Of a DNA stretch of 64,000 nucleotides, positions 7,921-16,517 are shown piece by piece. The notes beneath the pieces are model-generated. The model searched no databases and was not told the DNA's origin. It was given only the letters and a program-made list of their open reading frames with translations. Location of the stretch: assembly GCA_024639405.1 (NCBI GenBank), contig JAHEIL010000001.1, forward strand, positions 1 through 64,000, in the 5' to 3' direction. A program made the position numbers and the translations under genes. Numbering within the stretch: the first letter of the stretch is position 1; each line of letters starts with the position of its first letter. Source of the stretch: Crocinitomicaceae bacterium. GTDB lineage: Bacteria > Bacteroidota > Bacteroidia > Flavobacteriales_D > Crocinitomicaceae.

Positions 7921-10539
7921 TTATTTGATAACCAATTTATGATTACTAACTTTTTGACCATTTGAAAGGGAGATTGTATAAAGTCCACTTGCCACTTTTC
8001 CTAATTGAATTTGTTTTACAAATGTACCTTGTTGGTTTTCAATTGTTGTTTCATAAACCAATTTTCCGTCTTCAGTGTAAATTTTCAAAGTATATAATTG
8101 ACCAGTAATCGCATCAAAAGAAACATTGAAATCACCCGTCGATGGATTTGGATAAATAGCTAAGTTCGCAGCATTCAATTCATCAACTCCTAAACCAAAT
8201 ACTGTATACCCATTTGAAAAGCTCGATTTACAACTATTCACATTAACTTGCACAGTAAATGTACCCGTTGTCGTTGGTGTATAAGTTTGACCGTTTGCCC
8301 CTGGGATTATTGTACCATTCAAATACCATTGATTACCTGTTGCTGCACTTGAATATAAAGTACCTGCAGAAGCAGTAACAATTGGTGTCGCTGGAATTGG
8401 ATTAACAGTCATTGTAATAACATTAGAATTTACTGTAGTTTGTGTAGCACAAGCATAATTTGAATTTAATATACAACTTACTGTTGCTCCATTTGTTAAT
8501 GAAGTCGTTGAAAATGTTGTACTGTTTGATCCAACTGCATTACCATTTACCAGCCACTGATAACTAGGACCAGTTCCACCATCAATTGAAGAAGCTGTAA
8601 ATGTTGAATTTACTCCAGCGCAAATTGTTGATGTTCCTGATACAGAAATTGAAGGAGTTGACATTTGATTAACTGTTGTTGTAATAGCATTTGATGTCGC
8701 TGGATTATTTGTCGCACCAGACATGTTTGAAGTCATAACACATGTAATAGTTTGTCCAGTTGTTAATGTGTTGGTTGTAAAAGTTGGACTATTCGTCCCA
8801 ACATTTGTTCCATTTAATTTCCATTGGTAACTTGGATTTGAACCTCCATTTGTTGGTGATGCAGTAAATGTAACAGAATTACCTGAGCAAATTGAATTAT
8901 CAGCATCAGAAGAAGTAATTGAAACATTAGCGTCTGTGACTAATGCGAATTGAAACGAATAGATACGCGTTCTTTTTGGGTTAGAAGTTGTTCCGCCTAA
9001 CCATTCGCCTGTATGCCAAAATGTAGAACCATCTGGATCTAATGCCGTATGAGCATAATCACCATAACGATTGATTCCACCTGTTTGTGATACAATACCC
9101 GCAATTGCAGTAGCTTCAGCAAATGTCATAGTATTTAATGGGTCGTTGGCTAGTCTTCCTGTGTAATACAAACCAGGGTAAATAGTACTTGAACCAGATT
9201 TAGCATAGCATAAACCAATGTTACCAGCGTCATCCATTGCAATAGAACCTAACCAACGACTGTATGTATCAGGTGTATAAATCCCTTGTTGGTATATTGA
9301 CCATATTCCTGAAGTTAAATCTTGACGAAGTTCCGCCCACATAATACTTCTTTGTGTTGTACTTATTTTTACTGGCCAATTCAATACTACTGAATTATAG
9401 GTTGACCATTTACGATATTGAGCTCTGTAATTTAAAATACCCCCAATGCCATCTAATTTTTGAGTTGTACCTGGTTGCGATATATCATTCCAACTTGAAT
9501 TATAAGATGCATCAAATGAATTGGTAGGGACAGCTGAAACAAATGAAATTGAAGCAGTAGGAGTTGTAGGTGTCCAGTTAACGGTCATTTGATAAATTTG
9601 TATACCATCAATTGTTCCACCTCCCCAAGCATTATCAGAATAAGACATAATTGGACAAGGAGTTCCTGCTGCTGGTAATCCGCCATTTCCATCTGCATCT
9701 GCTGGAAGAGGACAAAAGAAACCACCACCATCTGGTGGATTGAATGAAGCATAAACTGATTTTGCAGTAGCATTTCCTGCTAACATAGCTGAACGTTCAA
9801 ACGCAAAAACTTTTTGAGAATTTTGATTAGATGTCATGTAATATCCATCTTGCCAAATTGAAAATTTTAAATAATCAGGAAATGCTGGAGATGAAAAGGT
9901 GTAACAATTCCATGTTCCAAGTGGATCATTTGTTGAAGAAACAGCAATGTAAATTTTATTACCAGTTTGACCAAATTGTGCCAAAAACCAACGATCAGCG
10001 AAACGATCATAAAGAACAATCGGATCACCATCATTAGAAGCTAAATCTGGTGTCCACAATGTTCCCATTGTAAAACTTGAAACGGTTGTACCAGTTGTTT
10101 TATTAACAACTCTAATTGTAGTAGCATTAACCGCTTGAATGTAATGAGTTGTACTAGCCGCTCCTGATGGATCATGCGGGTATGAACCGTTGTTAACTCC
10201 GTTAATGTTGATTTTTGAAGAAGGTGCTGGTCTTGTTCCATTTTCAAATTGAATCAAACTTGGGTCATTTCCATATTCTCCGGAAGTTTTAGAATTCAAT
10301 AGGGGGAATTTTTGTGGCTCTCTGTGTTTACGATCTTTTGATTCACCATTTTTCTTACGCATGTTTTGACGCGCAATTTTTTTCTCACTTACAGGATTTT
10401 CTATTAACAAGTCTCTCAAAGGTCTAGAAACCTTAAAACTTTCACATTGAATTGCTCCTGTTTCATTCTCTTTCTGCGAAAAAGCAATATTTGAAAAAAG
10501 GATTGAAAGTGAACTCAGAATAAATATAAATTTTCTCAT
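7921..10539 (-). CDS. T9SS type A cargo protein with Ig-like repeats
   Basis: 872 residues. Order: signal peptide (about 1-21, ending AFSQ), a pro-region rich in Lys/Arg (EKKIARQNMRKKNGESKDRK), a large domain of about 100-530 with propeller-like strands (DGDPIVLYDRFADRWFLAQF, GNIGLCYAKSG), two clearly repeated Ig/PKD-like domains (each starting ICSG- or ICAG-, each with a YQWKLNG / YQWLVNG core and a paired Cys), a short linker, and a C-terminal sorting domain (LAIYPNPSTGDFNVSF ... VSNHKLVIK). The last is the type A signal used by the type IX secretion system to export and anchor proteins at the cell surface. Catalytic function not evident; adhesin or surface enzyme are both possible. Confidence 0.88.
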   Translation of the reverse strand: MRKFIFILSSLSILFSNIAFSQKENETGAIQCESFKVSRPLRDLLIENPVSEKKIARQNMRKKNGESKDRKHREPQKFPLLNSKTSGEYGNDPSLIQFENGTRPAPSSKININGVNNGSYPHDPSGAASTTHYIQAVNATTIRVVNKTTGTTVSSFTMGTLWTPDLASNDGDPIVLYDRFADRWFLAQFGQTGNKIYIAVSSTNDPLGTWNCYTFSSPAFPDYLKFSIWQDGYYMTSNQNSQKVFAFERSAMLAGNATAKSVYASFNPPDGGGFFCPLPADADGNGGLPAAGTPCPIMSYSDNAWGGGTIDGIQIYQMTVNWTPTTPTASISFVSAVPTNSFDASYNSSWNDISQPGTTQKLDGIGGILNYRAQYRKWSTYNSVVLNWPVKISTTQRSIMWAELRQDLTSGIWSIYQQGIYTPDTYSRWLGSIAMDDAGNIGLCYAKSGSSTIYPGLYYTGRLANDPLNTMTFAEATAIAGIVSQTGGINRYGDYAHTALDPDGSTFWHTGEWLGGTTSNPKRTRIYSFQFALVTDANVSITSSDADNSICSGNSVTFTASPTNGGSNPSYQWKLNGTNVGTNSPTFTTNTLTTGQTITCVMTSNMSGATNNPATSNAITTTVNQMSTPSISVSGTSTICAGVNSTFTASSIDGGTGPSYQWLVNGNAVGSNSTTFSTTSLTNGATVSCILNSNYACATQTTVNSNVITMTVNPIPATPIVTASAGTLYSSAATGNQWYLNGTIIPGANGQTYTPTTTGTFTVQVNVNSCKSSFSNGYTVFGLGVDELNAANLAIYPNPSTGDFNVSFDAITGQLYTLKIYTEDGKLVYETTIENQQGTFVKQIQLGKVASGLYTISLSNGQKVSNHKLVIK

Positions 10540-10638
10540 TGTTTTTTTTGTGTGTTTTTAGTTTTGCTAAATTAATATTATTTTAATTTTAACTAAATAG
10601 AATTGTTCAGTTTTAAACAAAATAAGTGAAGTATTGTT

Positions 10639-10646
10639 TAATTTTG
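10639..10646 (+). promoter_or_regulatory. Candidate -7 box upstream of yaaA
   Basis: TAATTTTG matches TAnnTTTG and ends 14 bases before the ATG at 10661. No convincing -33 TTTG at the usual distance. Confidence 0.38.
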
Positions 10647-10660
10647 TAAAAACAACTTAC

Positions 10661-11425
10661 ATGAAAATTCTTCTTTCTCCAGCAAAATCAATTCATCAGG
10701 ACAAAACATATGAAAATTTGTTTTCAACGGAAATTGTGTTTAAAAATGAAACGAATTCCTTGGCGAAGAAATTACAAAAGTTGTCTGTTAAAAAAATGGA
10801 AAAATTGATGCATATTTCTTCTGAATTAGCACTTTTAAATGTTCAACGATATGCCAATTGGACTGAAGAAATAAATGAAAACACAGCTTCTTTTCCAGCG
10901 ATTTATGGATTTAATGGTGAAGTATATAAAGGATTTGATGCGGATACATTAAGTGAGAATCAAAGTTTGTATACACAAGAAAACGTTCGGATTTTGTCTG
11001 GTTTATATGGAATCCTTAAACCTTTAGATTTAATTGCACCTTATCGCTTAGAAATGGGGACAAAATGGAACATCACCCCAAAAACTAAAAACCTTTACCA
11101 ATTCTGGGACAAAAAAATCACAACCTATTTAAACAATGAACTTAAAGAAAATGAACCAATCATTAATTTAGCTTCCAGTGAATATTTTAAAGCTGTTGAT
11201 GTAAAAACATTGCATTCTAAAGTTATTACACCTGTTTTCAAAGAATTTAAAAATGGAGATTACAAAATTATTATGATGTTCGCTAAACACGCTCGAGGCG
11301 CAATGGCTCGCTTTATTGTCGATAATGAATTAGAAAATCCAGAAGATCTAAAATTGTTTTCTAAAGATGGTTATGGATTTGACGCCAATTTATCTTCGGA
11401 AACAGAATGGGTGTTTACGCGTTAA
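10661..11425 (+). CDS. yaaA: YaaA family protein (UPF0246), peroxide stress
   Basis: 254 residues starting MKILLSPAKSIHQDKTY, the diagnostic N-terminus of the YaaA/DUF328 family. Further family segments are PAIYGFNGEVYKGFDA, RILSGLYGILKPLDLIAPYR, MGTKWNITPKTKNLY and FAKHARGAMARFI. In E. coli YaaA limits intracellular unincorporated iron during hydrogen peroxide stress and has a DNA-binding fold. I start at the ATG at 10661 because the family begins MKILLSPAK; an in-frame TTG 27 bases upstream is less likely. The 3' end overlaps the convergent murQ gene by 11 bp with no terminator between. Confidence 0.9.
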   Translation: MKILLSPAKSIHQDKTYENLFSTEIVFKNETNSLAKKLQKLSVKKMEKLMHISSELALLNVQRYANWTEEINENTASFPAIYGFNGEVYKGFDADTLSENQSLYTQENVRILSGLYGILKPLDLIAPYRLEMGTKWNITPKTKNLYQFWDKKITTYLNNELKENEPIINLASSEYFKAVDVKTLHSKVITPVFKEFKNGDYKIIMMFAKHARGAMARFIVDNELENPEDLKLFSKDGYGFDANLSSETEWVFTR

Positions 11426-12221
11426 AATGATCTACAGCTTTTCTTACTGAACCATATTCTTTTAACAGTTCAGATGCAACTTCATAACTTACTGGGATTT
11501 CACTCATAATCATTTTAATACCTCTGTCAATTAATTTGTCGTTGCTTAATTGCATGTCAACCATTTTGTTGCCTTTTACCTTTCCCAGTTTGATCATTAA
11601 ACTGGTTGAAATCATATTTAACACCAATTTTTGAGCAGTGCCAGATTTCATCCGTGTACTTCCAGTTACAAACTCAGGACCAACTTCAGGTACAATAGCA
11701 AATTCAGATTGTAGCGCAAGCGGACTTCCAGGATTACACGTGATTCCGCCAGTTAAAAGTCCATGTTCTCGAGCCTTTTTCAATGCAGCCAAAACATATG
11801 GTGTTGTTCCAGAGGCTGCAATTCCAACAACAGTATCATTTGAATTGATGGCGTATTTTTCTAAATCTTTCCACCCTTGTTCTGTGTCGTCCTCTGCAAA
11901 TTCAACAGCTTTTCTAATGGCAACATCACCACCAGCGATAATTCCAACAACAATTCCGTGGTCAATTCCAAAGGTTGGTGGACATTCACTTGCATCTACA
12001 ACACCTAATCGTCCACTCGTTCCTGCCCCGATGTAAAACAAGCGACCTCCTTTTTGCATGCGTAAATAGCAAGCGTCAACAAATGCTTCTATTGAACTTA
12101 TTTGTTCATTTACTGCTAATGCTACTTTTTGATCTTCAAAATTCATGTTAGCCAACAATTCTTGTGTTGACATTTGGTCTAAATGATCATGATTTGAAGT
12201 AGATTCTGTAATTTTTTTCAT
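11415..12221 (-). CDS. murQ: N-acetylmuramic acid 6-phosphate etherase
   Basis: 268 residues, one SIS domain. The sugar-phosphate site YIGAGTSGRLGVVDASECPP, the IAASGTTPYVLAAL segment and the family motif VTGSTRMKSGTAQKLVLNMI are all present. MurQ splits the lactyl ether of MurNAc-6-phosphate to GlcNAc-6-phosphate and D-lactate during recycling of peptidoglycan. It is somewhat shorter than the E. coli enzyme (about 298 residues), with a short N-terminal region, which is common in Bacteroidota. It starts 2 bases after the stop of the phosphoribosyltransferase gene upstream, so both are likely on one transcript. Confidence 0.93.
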   Translation of the reverse strand: MKKITESTSNHDHLDQMSTQELLANMNFEDQKVALAVNEQISSIEAFVDACYLRMQKGGRLFYIGAGTSGRLGVVDASECPPTFGIDHGIVVGIIAGGDVAIRKAVEFAEDDTEQGWKDLEKYAINSNDTVVGIAASGTTPYVLAALKKAREHGLLTGGITCNPGSPLALQSEFAIVPEVGPEFVTGSTRMKSGTAQKLVLNMISTSLMIKLGKVKGNKMVDMQLSNDKLIDRGIKMIMSEIPVSYEVASELLKEYGSVRKAVDHFNA

Positions 12222-12223
12222 GC

Positions 12224-12718
12224 TTAAATTAAATAGGCGTGAGCATTGCTAGAACTTAAGTCAACTTCAACGCGTTCTTTTAATGTAGTCGACAAACTCA
12301 ATCCTACAAAATCTGCTTTGATAGGGTAGCGGCGATGACTTCGATCCACCAATGCCAATGTTTTAATAGCTTTTGTAGGACGTTCTAAAAGTTTAACCAG
12401 TGCATATTGCATCGTTTTGCCTGAATTCAAAACATCGTCAACTAAAATTATAAACGCATCATTCAAACGTTCTTCTGGAATCGATAAAGTAATTGGTTCG
12501 CTCCAAGGTTCATCTTTATTAACAGATAATTCAAAAACATGAACTTCTTGAGTAGTGTTTAACTTTAAAATCGAAGATAATTTCTCTGCCAATAAACTAC
12601 CATTACCACTTATTCCAGCAATAAAAATTTCTTTTTCTTCAAAACAGTTTTCTAATAATTCGTGTGCTAAACGGTTGATTTTCTGTTCTATTTCAAGCTG
12701 ATTCAAGATGTTGTTCAT
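12224..12718 (-). CDS. Phosphoribosyltransferase, PyrR-like
   Basis: 164 residues of type I PRTase fold. The PRPP-binding loop FIILVDDVLNSGKTMQYAL is intact (two Asp, Gly-Lys-Thr), and an early FIAGISGNGSLLAEKL segment plus LALVDRSHRRYPIKADFVG match the PyrR/uracil PRTase side of the family. PyrR proteins bind pyr mRNA or act as uracil phosphoribosyltransferases; which applies here is not visible. The ATG at 12718 is chosen because the fold begins soon after; a longer form reaching 12778 adds an unrelated, basic stretch. The pyrimidine gene carB is the divergent neighbour, supporting a pyrimidine role, while murQ follows by 2 bases. Confidence 0.75.
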   Translation of the reverse strand: MNNILNQLEIEQKINRLAHELLENCFEEKEIFIAGISGNGSLLAEKLSSILKLNTTQEVHVFELSVNKDEPWSEPITLSIPEERLNDAFIILVDDVLNSGKTMQYALVKLLERPTKAIKTLALVDRSHRRYPIKADFVGLSLSTTLKERVEVDLSSSNAHAYLI

Positions 12719-12866
12719 ACTTTTTTTTGAATTGTTAATCGGATGATTTCTGCAACGAAAGTACATTTTTTCAACCATTTTATATTCTTTTCAATTAAAA
12801 ATAAGTTATCCACGTAGATTGTTAAAAACATCAAGAAAATCATCATCAAACATCAAGACTTTTGAT

Positions 12867-12874
12867 TAAATTTG
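12867..12874 (+). promoter_or_regulatory. Candidate -7 box upstream of carB
   Basis: TAAATTTG fits TAnnTTTG and lies 48 bases before the carB ATG. No clear -33 element, so the leader of about 40 nt is tentative. I see no uracil-responsive attenuator hairpin with T run in this gap. Confidence 0.35.
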
Positions 12875-12922
12875 CACTCAATTATTTGAATTATTCATAA
12901 TTGAACCCCAAAAGAGCAGAAA

Positions 12923-15739
12923 ATGCCAAAAGACACATCCATTAAATCCGTTTTAATCATAGGAAGCGGACCAATTGTAATCGGTCAAGCATGTGAATTT
13001 GACTACTCAGGATCACAAGCAGCACGTTCATTAAGAGAAGAAGGAATTGAAGTTACTTTAATCAATTCTAATCCTGCAACGATTATGACAGATAAAGTTG
13101 TTGCTGATAATGTATACTTACAGCCGCTAGAACCTGAAAGCATCATCGAAATATTAAAGAATCATAAAATTGATGCCGTTCTTCCAACAATGGGTGGACA
13201 AACTGCATTGAATTTATGTATTCAATGCGATGAAATGGGTATTTGGGAACAATACAATGTTCGAATTATTGGTGTTGATATTAAAGCGATTGAAATCACT
13301 GAAAACCGTGAAGCCTTCAGAGAGTTAATGTTGGAAATTGATGTGCCAATGGCTCCTCAAGCAACTGCAAAATCTTTTTTAGAAGGGAAAGAAGTCGCAC
13401 AAGAATTTGGTTTTCCTTTATGTATTAGAGCTTCATATACTTTAGGTGGAGCAGGAGCTTCTGTTGTTCACGATCCAAAAGAATTTGATAGCTTATTGGA
13501 ACGTGGTTTGCAATTGTCGCCGATCCACGAAGTAATGATTGATAAAGCATTACTAGGTTGGAAAGAATTTGAGTTGGAATTATTGAGAGACGATAATGAT
13601 AATGTTGTTATCATTTGTTCTATTGAGAACTTTGACCCAATGGGGATTCATACTGGGGATTCAATTACTGTTGCACCAGCAATGACTTTGTCAGATACGA
13701 CATTCCAAAAAATGCGTGACATGGCCATTAAAATGATGCGCTCAATTGGTAATTTCGCAGGAGGTTGTAACGTACAATTTGCGGTTTCTCCGGATGACCA
13801 TGAACACATTATAGCAATTGAAATTAATCCACGTGTGTCTCGTTCTTCTGCCTTGGCTTCTAAAGCAACGGGTTATCCAATTGCTAAAATTGCAGCTAAA
13901 TTGGCAATCGGTTACCATTTAAATGAATTAAACAATCAAATTACAAAAACAACTTCTGCTTTGTTTGAGCCAACGTTGGATTATGTAATTGTAAAAATAC
14001 CACGTTGGAATTTCAATAAATTCCCTGGAACAGATCGCCGTCTTGGTTTGCAAATGAAATCAGTGGGTGAAGTAATGGGAATTGGACGATCATTCCAAGA
14101 AGCATTGCAAAAAGCATGTCAATCTTTAGAGATTAATCGAAATGGATTAGGAGCTGATGGACGTGAATTAACCAACCAAGATGAAATTCTTCACAGTTTA
14201 GAATTCGCAAGTTGGAATCGATTGTTCCACATATACGATGCAATCAAATTAGGAATACCCTTCAAAAAAATTGTAGAGAAAACAAAAATTGACATTTGGT
14301 TCCTAAAGCAAATTGAAGAATTAATCAAATTGGAACGCAAAATTGAAAAATTCCATTTGGATTCAATGCCAAAAGAATTAATGTTTGAGGCGAAACAAAA
14401 AGGGTATGCGGATCGTCAAATTGCACACTTGTTAAGATGTTTGGAATCTGAAGTCTATAAAAAGCGAGAAGAATTTAAAATTAACCGAGTTTACAAATTG
14501 GTAGATACGTGTGCTGCGGAATTTGAAGCATTAACTCCTTATTATTATTCAACCTTTGAATACGAAAACGAAAGTGTTGTTTCGGATCGTAAAAAAGTTG
14601 TAGTATTGGGTTCTGGACCAAATAGAATTGGACAAGGAATTGAATTCGATTATTCTTGTGTGCATGGTGTTTTAGCCGCTAAAGAATGTGGTTATGAAAC
14701 AATTATGATTAACTGTAATCCTGAAACGGTTTCTACAGATTTTGACACAGCGGATAAATTGTACTTTGAACCTGTTTTCTGGGAACACATTTACGATATC
14801 ATTAAACATGAAAAACCAGAAGGTGTAATTGTTCAATTAGGTGGTCAAACTGCCTTGAAGTTAGCTGAGAAATTAGAACGATACGGCATTAAAATTTTAG
14901 GAACTAGTTTCGATGCTTTAGATTTAGCAGAAGATAGAGGTAGATTCTCTAAAGTCTTGGAAGATAATAACATACCGTTCCCTCAATACGGTGTTGTAGA
15001 AAGCGCTGAACAAGCAATTGAATTGTCTGATACGTTAGGATTCCCATTATTGGTGCGTCCTTCATATGTATTAGGTGGACAAAAAATGAAAATTGTTATT
15101 AATAAAGAGGAATTGGAACACCACGTAGTTGATATTATCAATGAAATGGGGAACAATCAAATATTATTGGATCACTTTTTAGGTGGAGCAATTGAGGCAG
15201 AAGCGGATGCAATTTGCGATGGCGAAGATGTTTACATCATTGGAATCATGCAACACATTGAGCCAGCTGGAATTCACTCGGGTGATTCTTACGCTGTTTT
15301 ACCTCCATACAATTTAGGTGATTTTGTGATTCAACAAATTGAAGACATTACTCGTAAAATTGCAGTTGCTTTGAAAACGGTTGGATTAATGAATATTCAA
15401 TTCGCAATAAAAGACGATAAAGTGTATGTGATCGAAGCCAATCCAAGAGCATCTAGAACAGTGCCATTTATTGCGAAAGCTTACGATGAGCCGTACGTAA
15501 ATTACGCAACAAAAGTAATGTTGGGCGACAAAAAAGTTAAAGACTTTAATTTCAATCCTCGTAAGGAAGGGTATGCGATTAAAATACCTGTATTCTCTTA
15601 CGAGAAATTCCCGGATGTTAAAAAAGAATTAGGACCTGAAATGAAATCTACTGGAGAAGCAATTCGTTTTATCAAAGATTTGAAAGATCCGTTCTTTACA
15701 AAAATATACGCTGAAAGAAACATGCATTTATCTAAATAA
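12923..15739 (+). CDS. carB: Carbamoyl phosphate synthase large subunit, without MGS domain
   Basis: 938 residues. Two tandem ATP-grasp synthetase halves are evident: the first starts SVLIIGSGPIVIGQACEFDY and the second KKVVVLGSGPNRIGQGIEFDY, each followed by an NCNPETVSTD / NSNPATIMTD loop and ATP-grasp metal sites (EINPRVSRSSALASK, EANPRASRTVPFIAK). It makes carbamoyl phosphate from bicarbonate, 2 ATP and ammonia delivered by CarA, for pyrimidines and arginine. The protein ends about 30 residues after the GPEMKSTGEAI motif, so the C-terminal methylglyoxal-synthase-like domain (about 120 residues in the ~1070-residue E. coli enzyme, site of UMP/ornithine control) is missing. No carA in the window. 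Confidence 0.95.
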   Translation: MPKDTSIKSVLIIGSGPIVIGQACEFDYSGSQAARSLREEGIEVTLINSNPATIMTDKVVADNVYLQPLEPESIIEILKNHKIDAVLPTMGGQTALNLCIQCDEMGIWEQYNVRIIGVDIKAIEITENREAFRELMLEIDVPMAPQATAKSFLEGKEVAQEFGFPLCIRASYTLGGAGASVVHDPKEFDSLLERGLQLSPIHEVMIDKALLGWKEFELELLRDDNDNVVIICSIENFDPMGIHTGDSITVAPAMTLSDTTFQKMRDMAIKMMRSIGNFAGGCNVQFAVSPDDHEHIIAIEINPRVSRSSALASKATGYPIAKIAAKLAIGYHLNELNNQITKTTSALFEPTLDYVIVKIPRWNFNKFPGTDRRLGLQMKSVGEVMGIGRSFQEALQKACQSLEINRNGLGADGRELTNQDEILHSLEFASWNRLFHIYDAIKLGIPFKKIVEKTKIDIWFLKQIEELIKLERKIEKFHLDSMPKELMFEAKQKGYADRQIAHLLRCLESEVYKKREEFKINRVYKLVDTCAAEFEALTPYYYSTFEYENESVVSDRKKVVVLGSGPNRIGQGIEFDYSCVHGVLAAKECGYETIMINCNPETVSTDFDTADKLYFEPVFWEHIYDIIKHEKPEGVIVQLGGQTALKLAEKLERYGIKILGTSFDALDLAEDRGRFSKVLEDNNIPFPQYGVVESAEQAIELSDTLGFPLLVRPSYVLGGQKMKIVINKEELEHHVVDIINEMGNNQILLDHFLGGAIEAEADAICDGEDVYIIGIMQHIEPAGIHSGDSYAVLPPYNLGDFVIQQIEDITRKIAVALKTVGLMNIQFAIKDDKVYVIEANPRASRTVPFIAKAYDEPYVNYATKVMLGDKKVKDFNFNPRKEGYAIKIPVFSYEKFPDVKKELGPEMKSTGEAIRFIKDLKDPFFTKIYAERNMHLSK

Positions 15740-16014
15740 TGATTGTTGAAGCATCAATAGTTGGAATTTTTAAAACAGTGCTCCTAATTTTAGGGGCATT
15801 TGTTTTACTTCGTTTTTTAGGTCAGTTGATGATTGCTAAAAGAAACATGGAGGAAGAACGTCAATTGAATAAGAAACAACGAGATGTTGAATCTGAACGC
15901 AATCAAAAATTGAAAAATTTTGGTAAAACTTCAATTTTGAATGCAAAGAAAAAATCACCTACTAAAAAAGAAGATGATTTTATTCAAGATGTCGATTTCG
16001 AAGAAGTGAATTAA
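15739..16014 (+). CDS. DUF4834-like small membrane protein
   Basis: 91 residues: one N-terminal membrane helix (about residues 7-31), then a basic, highly charged cytoplasmic tail with a likely short coiled coil (MEEERQLNKKQRDVESERNQ) and an acidic end. This layout matches the DUF4834 proteins of Flavobacteriales. Its ATG overlaps the carB stop by one base, so translation is probably coupled. Its 3' end overlaps the convergent DUF1573 gene by 4 bases. Function unknown. Confidence 0.72.
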   Translation: MIVEASIVGIFKTVLLILGAFVLLRFLGQLMIAKRNMEEERQLNKKQRDVESERNQKLKNFGKTSILNAKKKSPTKKEDDFIQDVDFEEVN

Positions 16015-16514
16015 CTTTTCTTTTGCACATTCGCTTTTAAAACTAAAACAGCCGTTTTTGGTTCTGTATTCGCTGTAACAGTTACCGTTTTTTCTTGTTG
16101 GTTTAATTGTCCAACTTTTGGATGAAAGACAATTTCAATTTTATCAGTTTTTCCAGGTAGAATAGGTTTATCTGGTTTTGAAGCTGTTGTACAACCACAA
16201 CTAACTTCTACCTTGTCAATAATTAAAGGATTTTTACCTGTGTTTTTGACAACATAAGATGCACGATTTTCTGAATCTTCCAAAATTTTACCAAAGTCAT
16301 GTGTCAACGATTCAAATTCCATCGTTGTTTTAGTCGCCATTTCTTCTTTTAATCGAGCCTGTTCTTCAGCTTCAATTTCTTGAAGTGAAGCTTTTAATTC
16401 GGCTTCAGTGGCTGGATTTGCAGCTACAGATGATTGGTAAGCACCATTTTTACTTTCTGAAGAACATGCATTAAGAAGTAAAATCGTTGCTATAAAAATT
16501 ACCTTTCTTTTCAT
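16011..16514 (-). CDS. DUF1573 lipoprotein
   Basis: 167 residues. A lipoprotein signal is clear: MKRKVIFIATILLLNACSSE, with the Cys at residue 17 and Ser at +2. After a helical linker (residues 30-60, rich in Glu/Ala) comes a single DUF1573 domain with its signature FESLTHDFGKILEDSE, a VVKNTGKNPLIIDKV strand and the SCGCTT motif. The fold is Ig-like (ASPM-SPD-2-Hydin type). It follows the S41 protease gene by 3 bases, so likely co-transcribed. Role in the envelope unknown. Confidence 0.88.
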   Translation of the reverse strand: MKRKVIFIATILLLNACSSESKNGAYQSSVAANPATEAELKASLQEIEAEEQARLKEEMATKTTMEFESLTHDFGKILEDSENRASYVVKNTGKNPLIIDKVEVSCGCTTASKPDKPILPGKTDKIEIVFHPKVGQLNQQEKTVTVTANTEPKTAVLVLKANVQKKS

Positions 16515-16517
16515 GTT

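Noticed and set aside
8420-8950. Repeat of about 240 bp in the T9SS cargo gene
   Set aside because: It is the pair of Ig-like domains inside one protein, not a mobile or intergenic repeat.
11638-12036. A 132-codon plus-strand frame inside murQ
   Set aside because: Complete overlap with a highly conserved enzyme; the translation is Pro/Ser-rich with no fold, a shadow of murQ.
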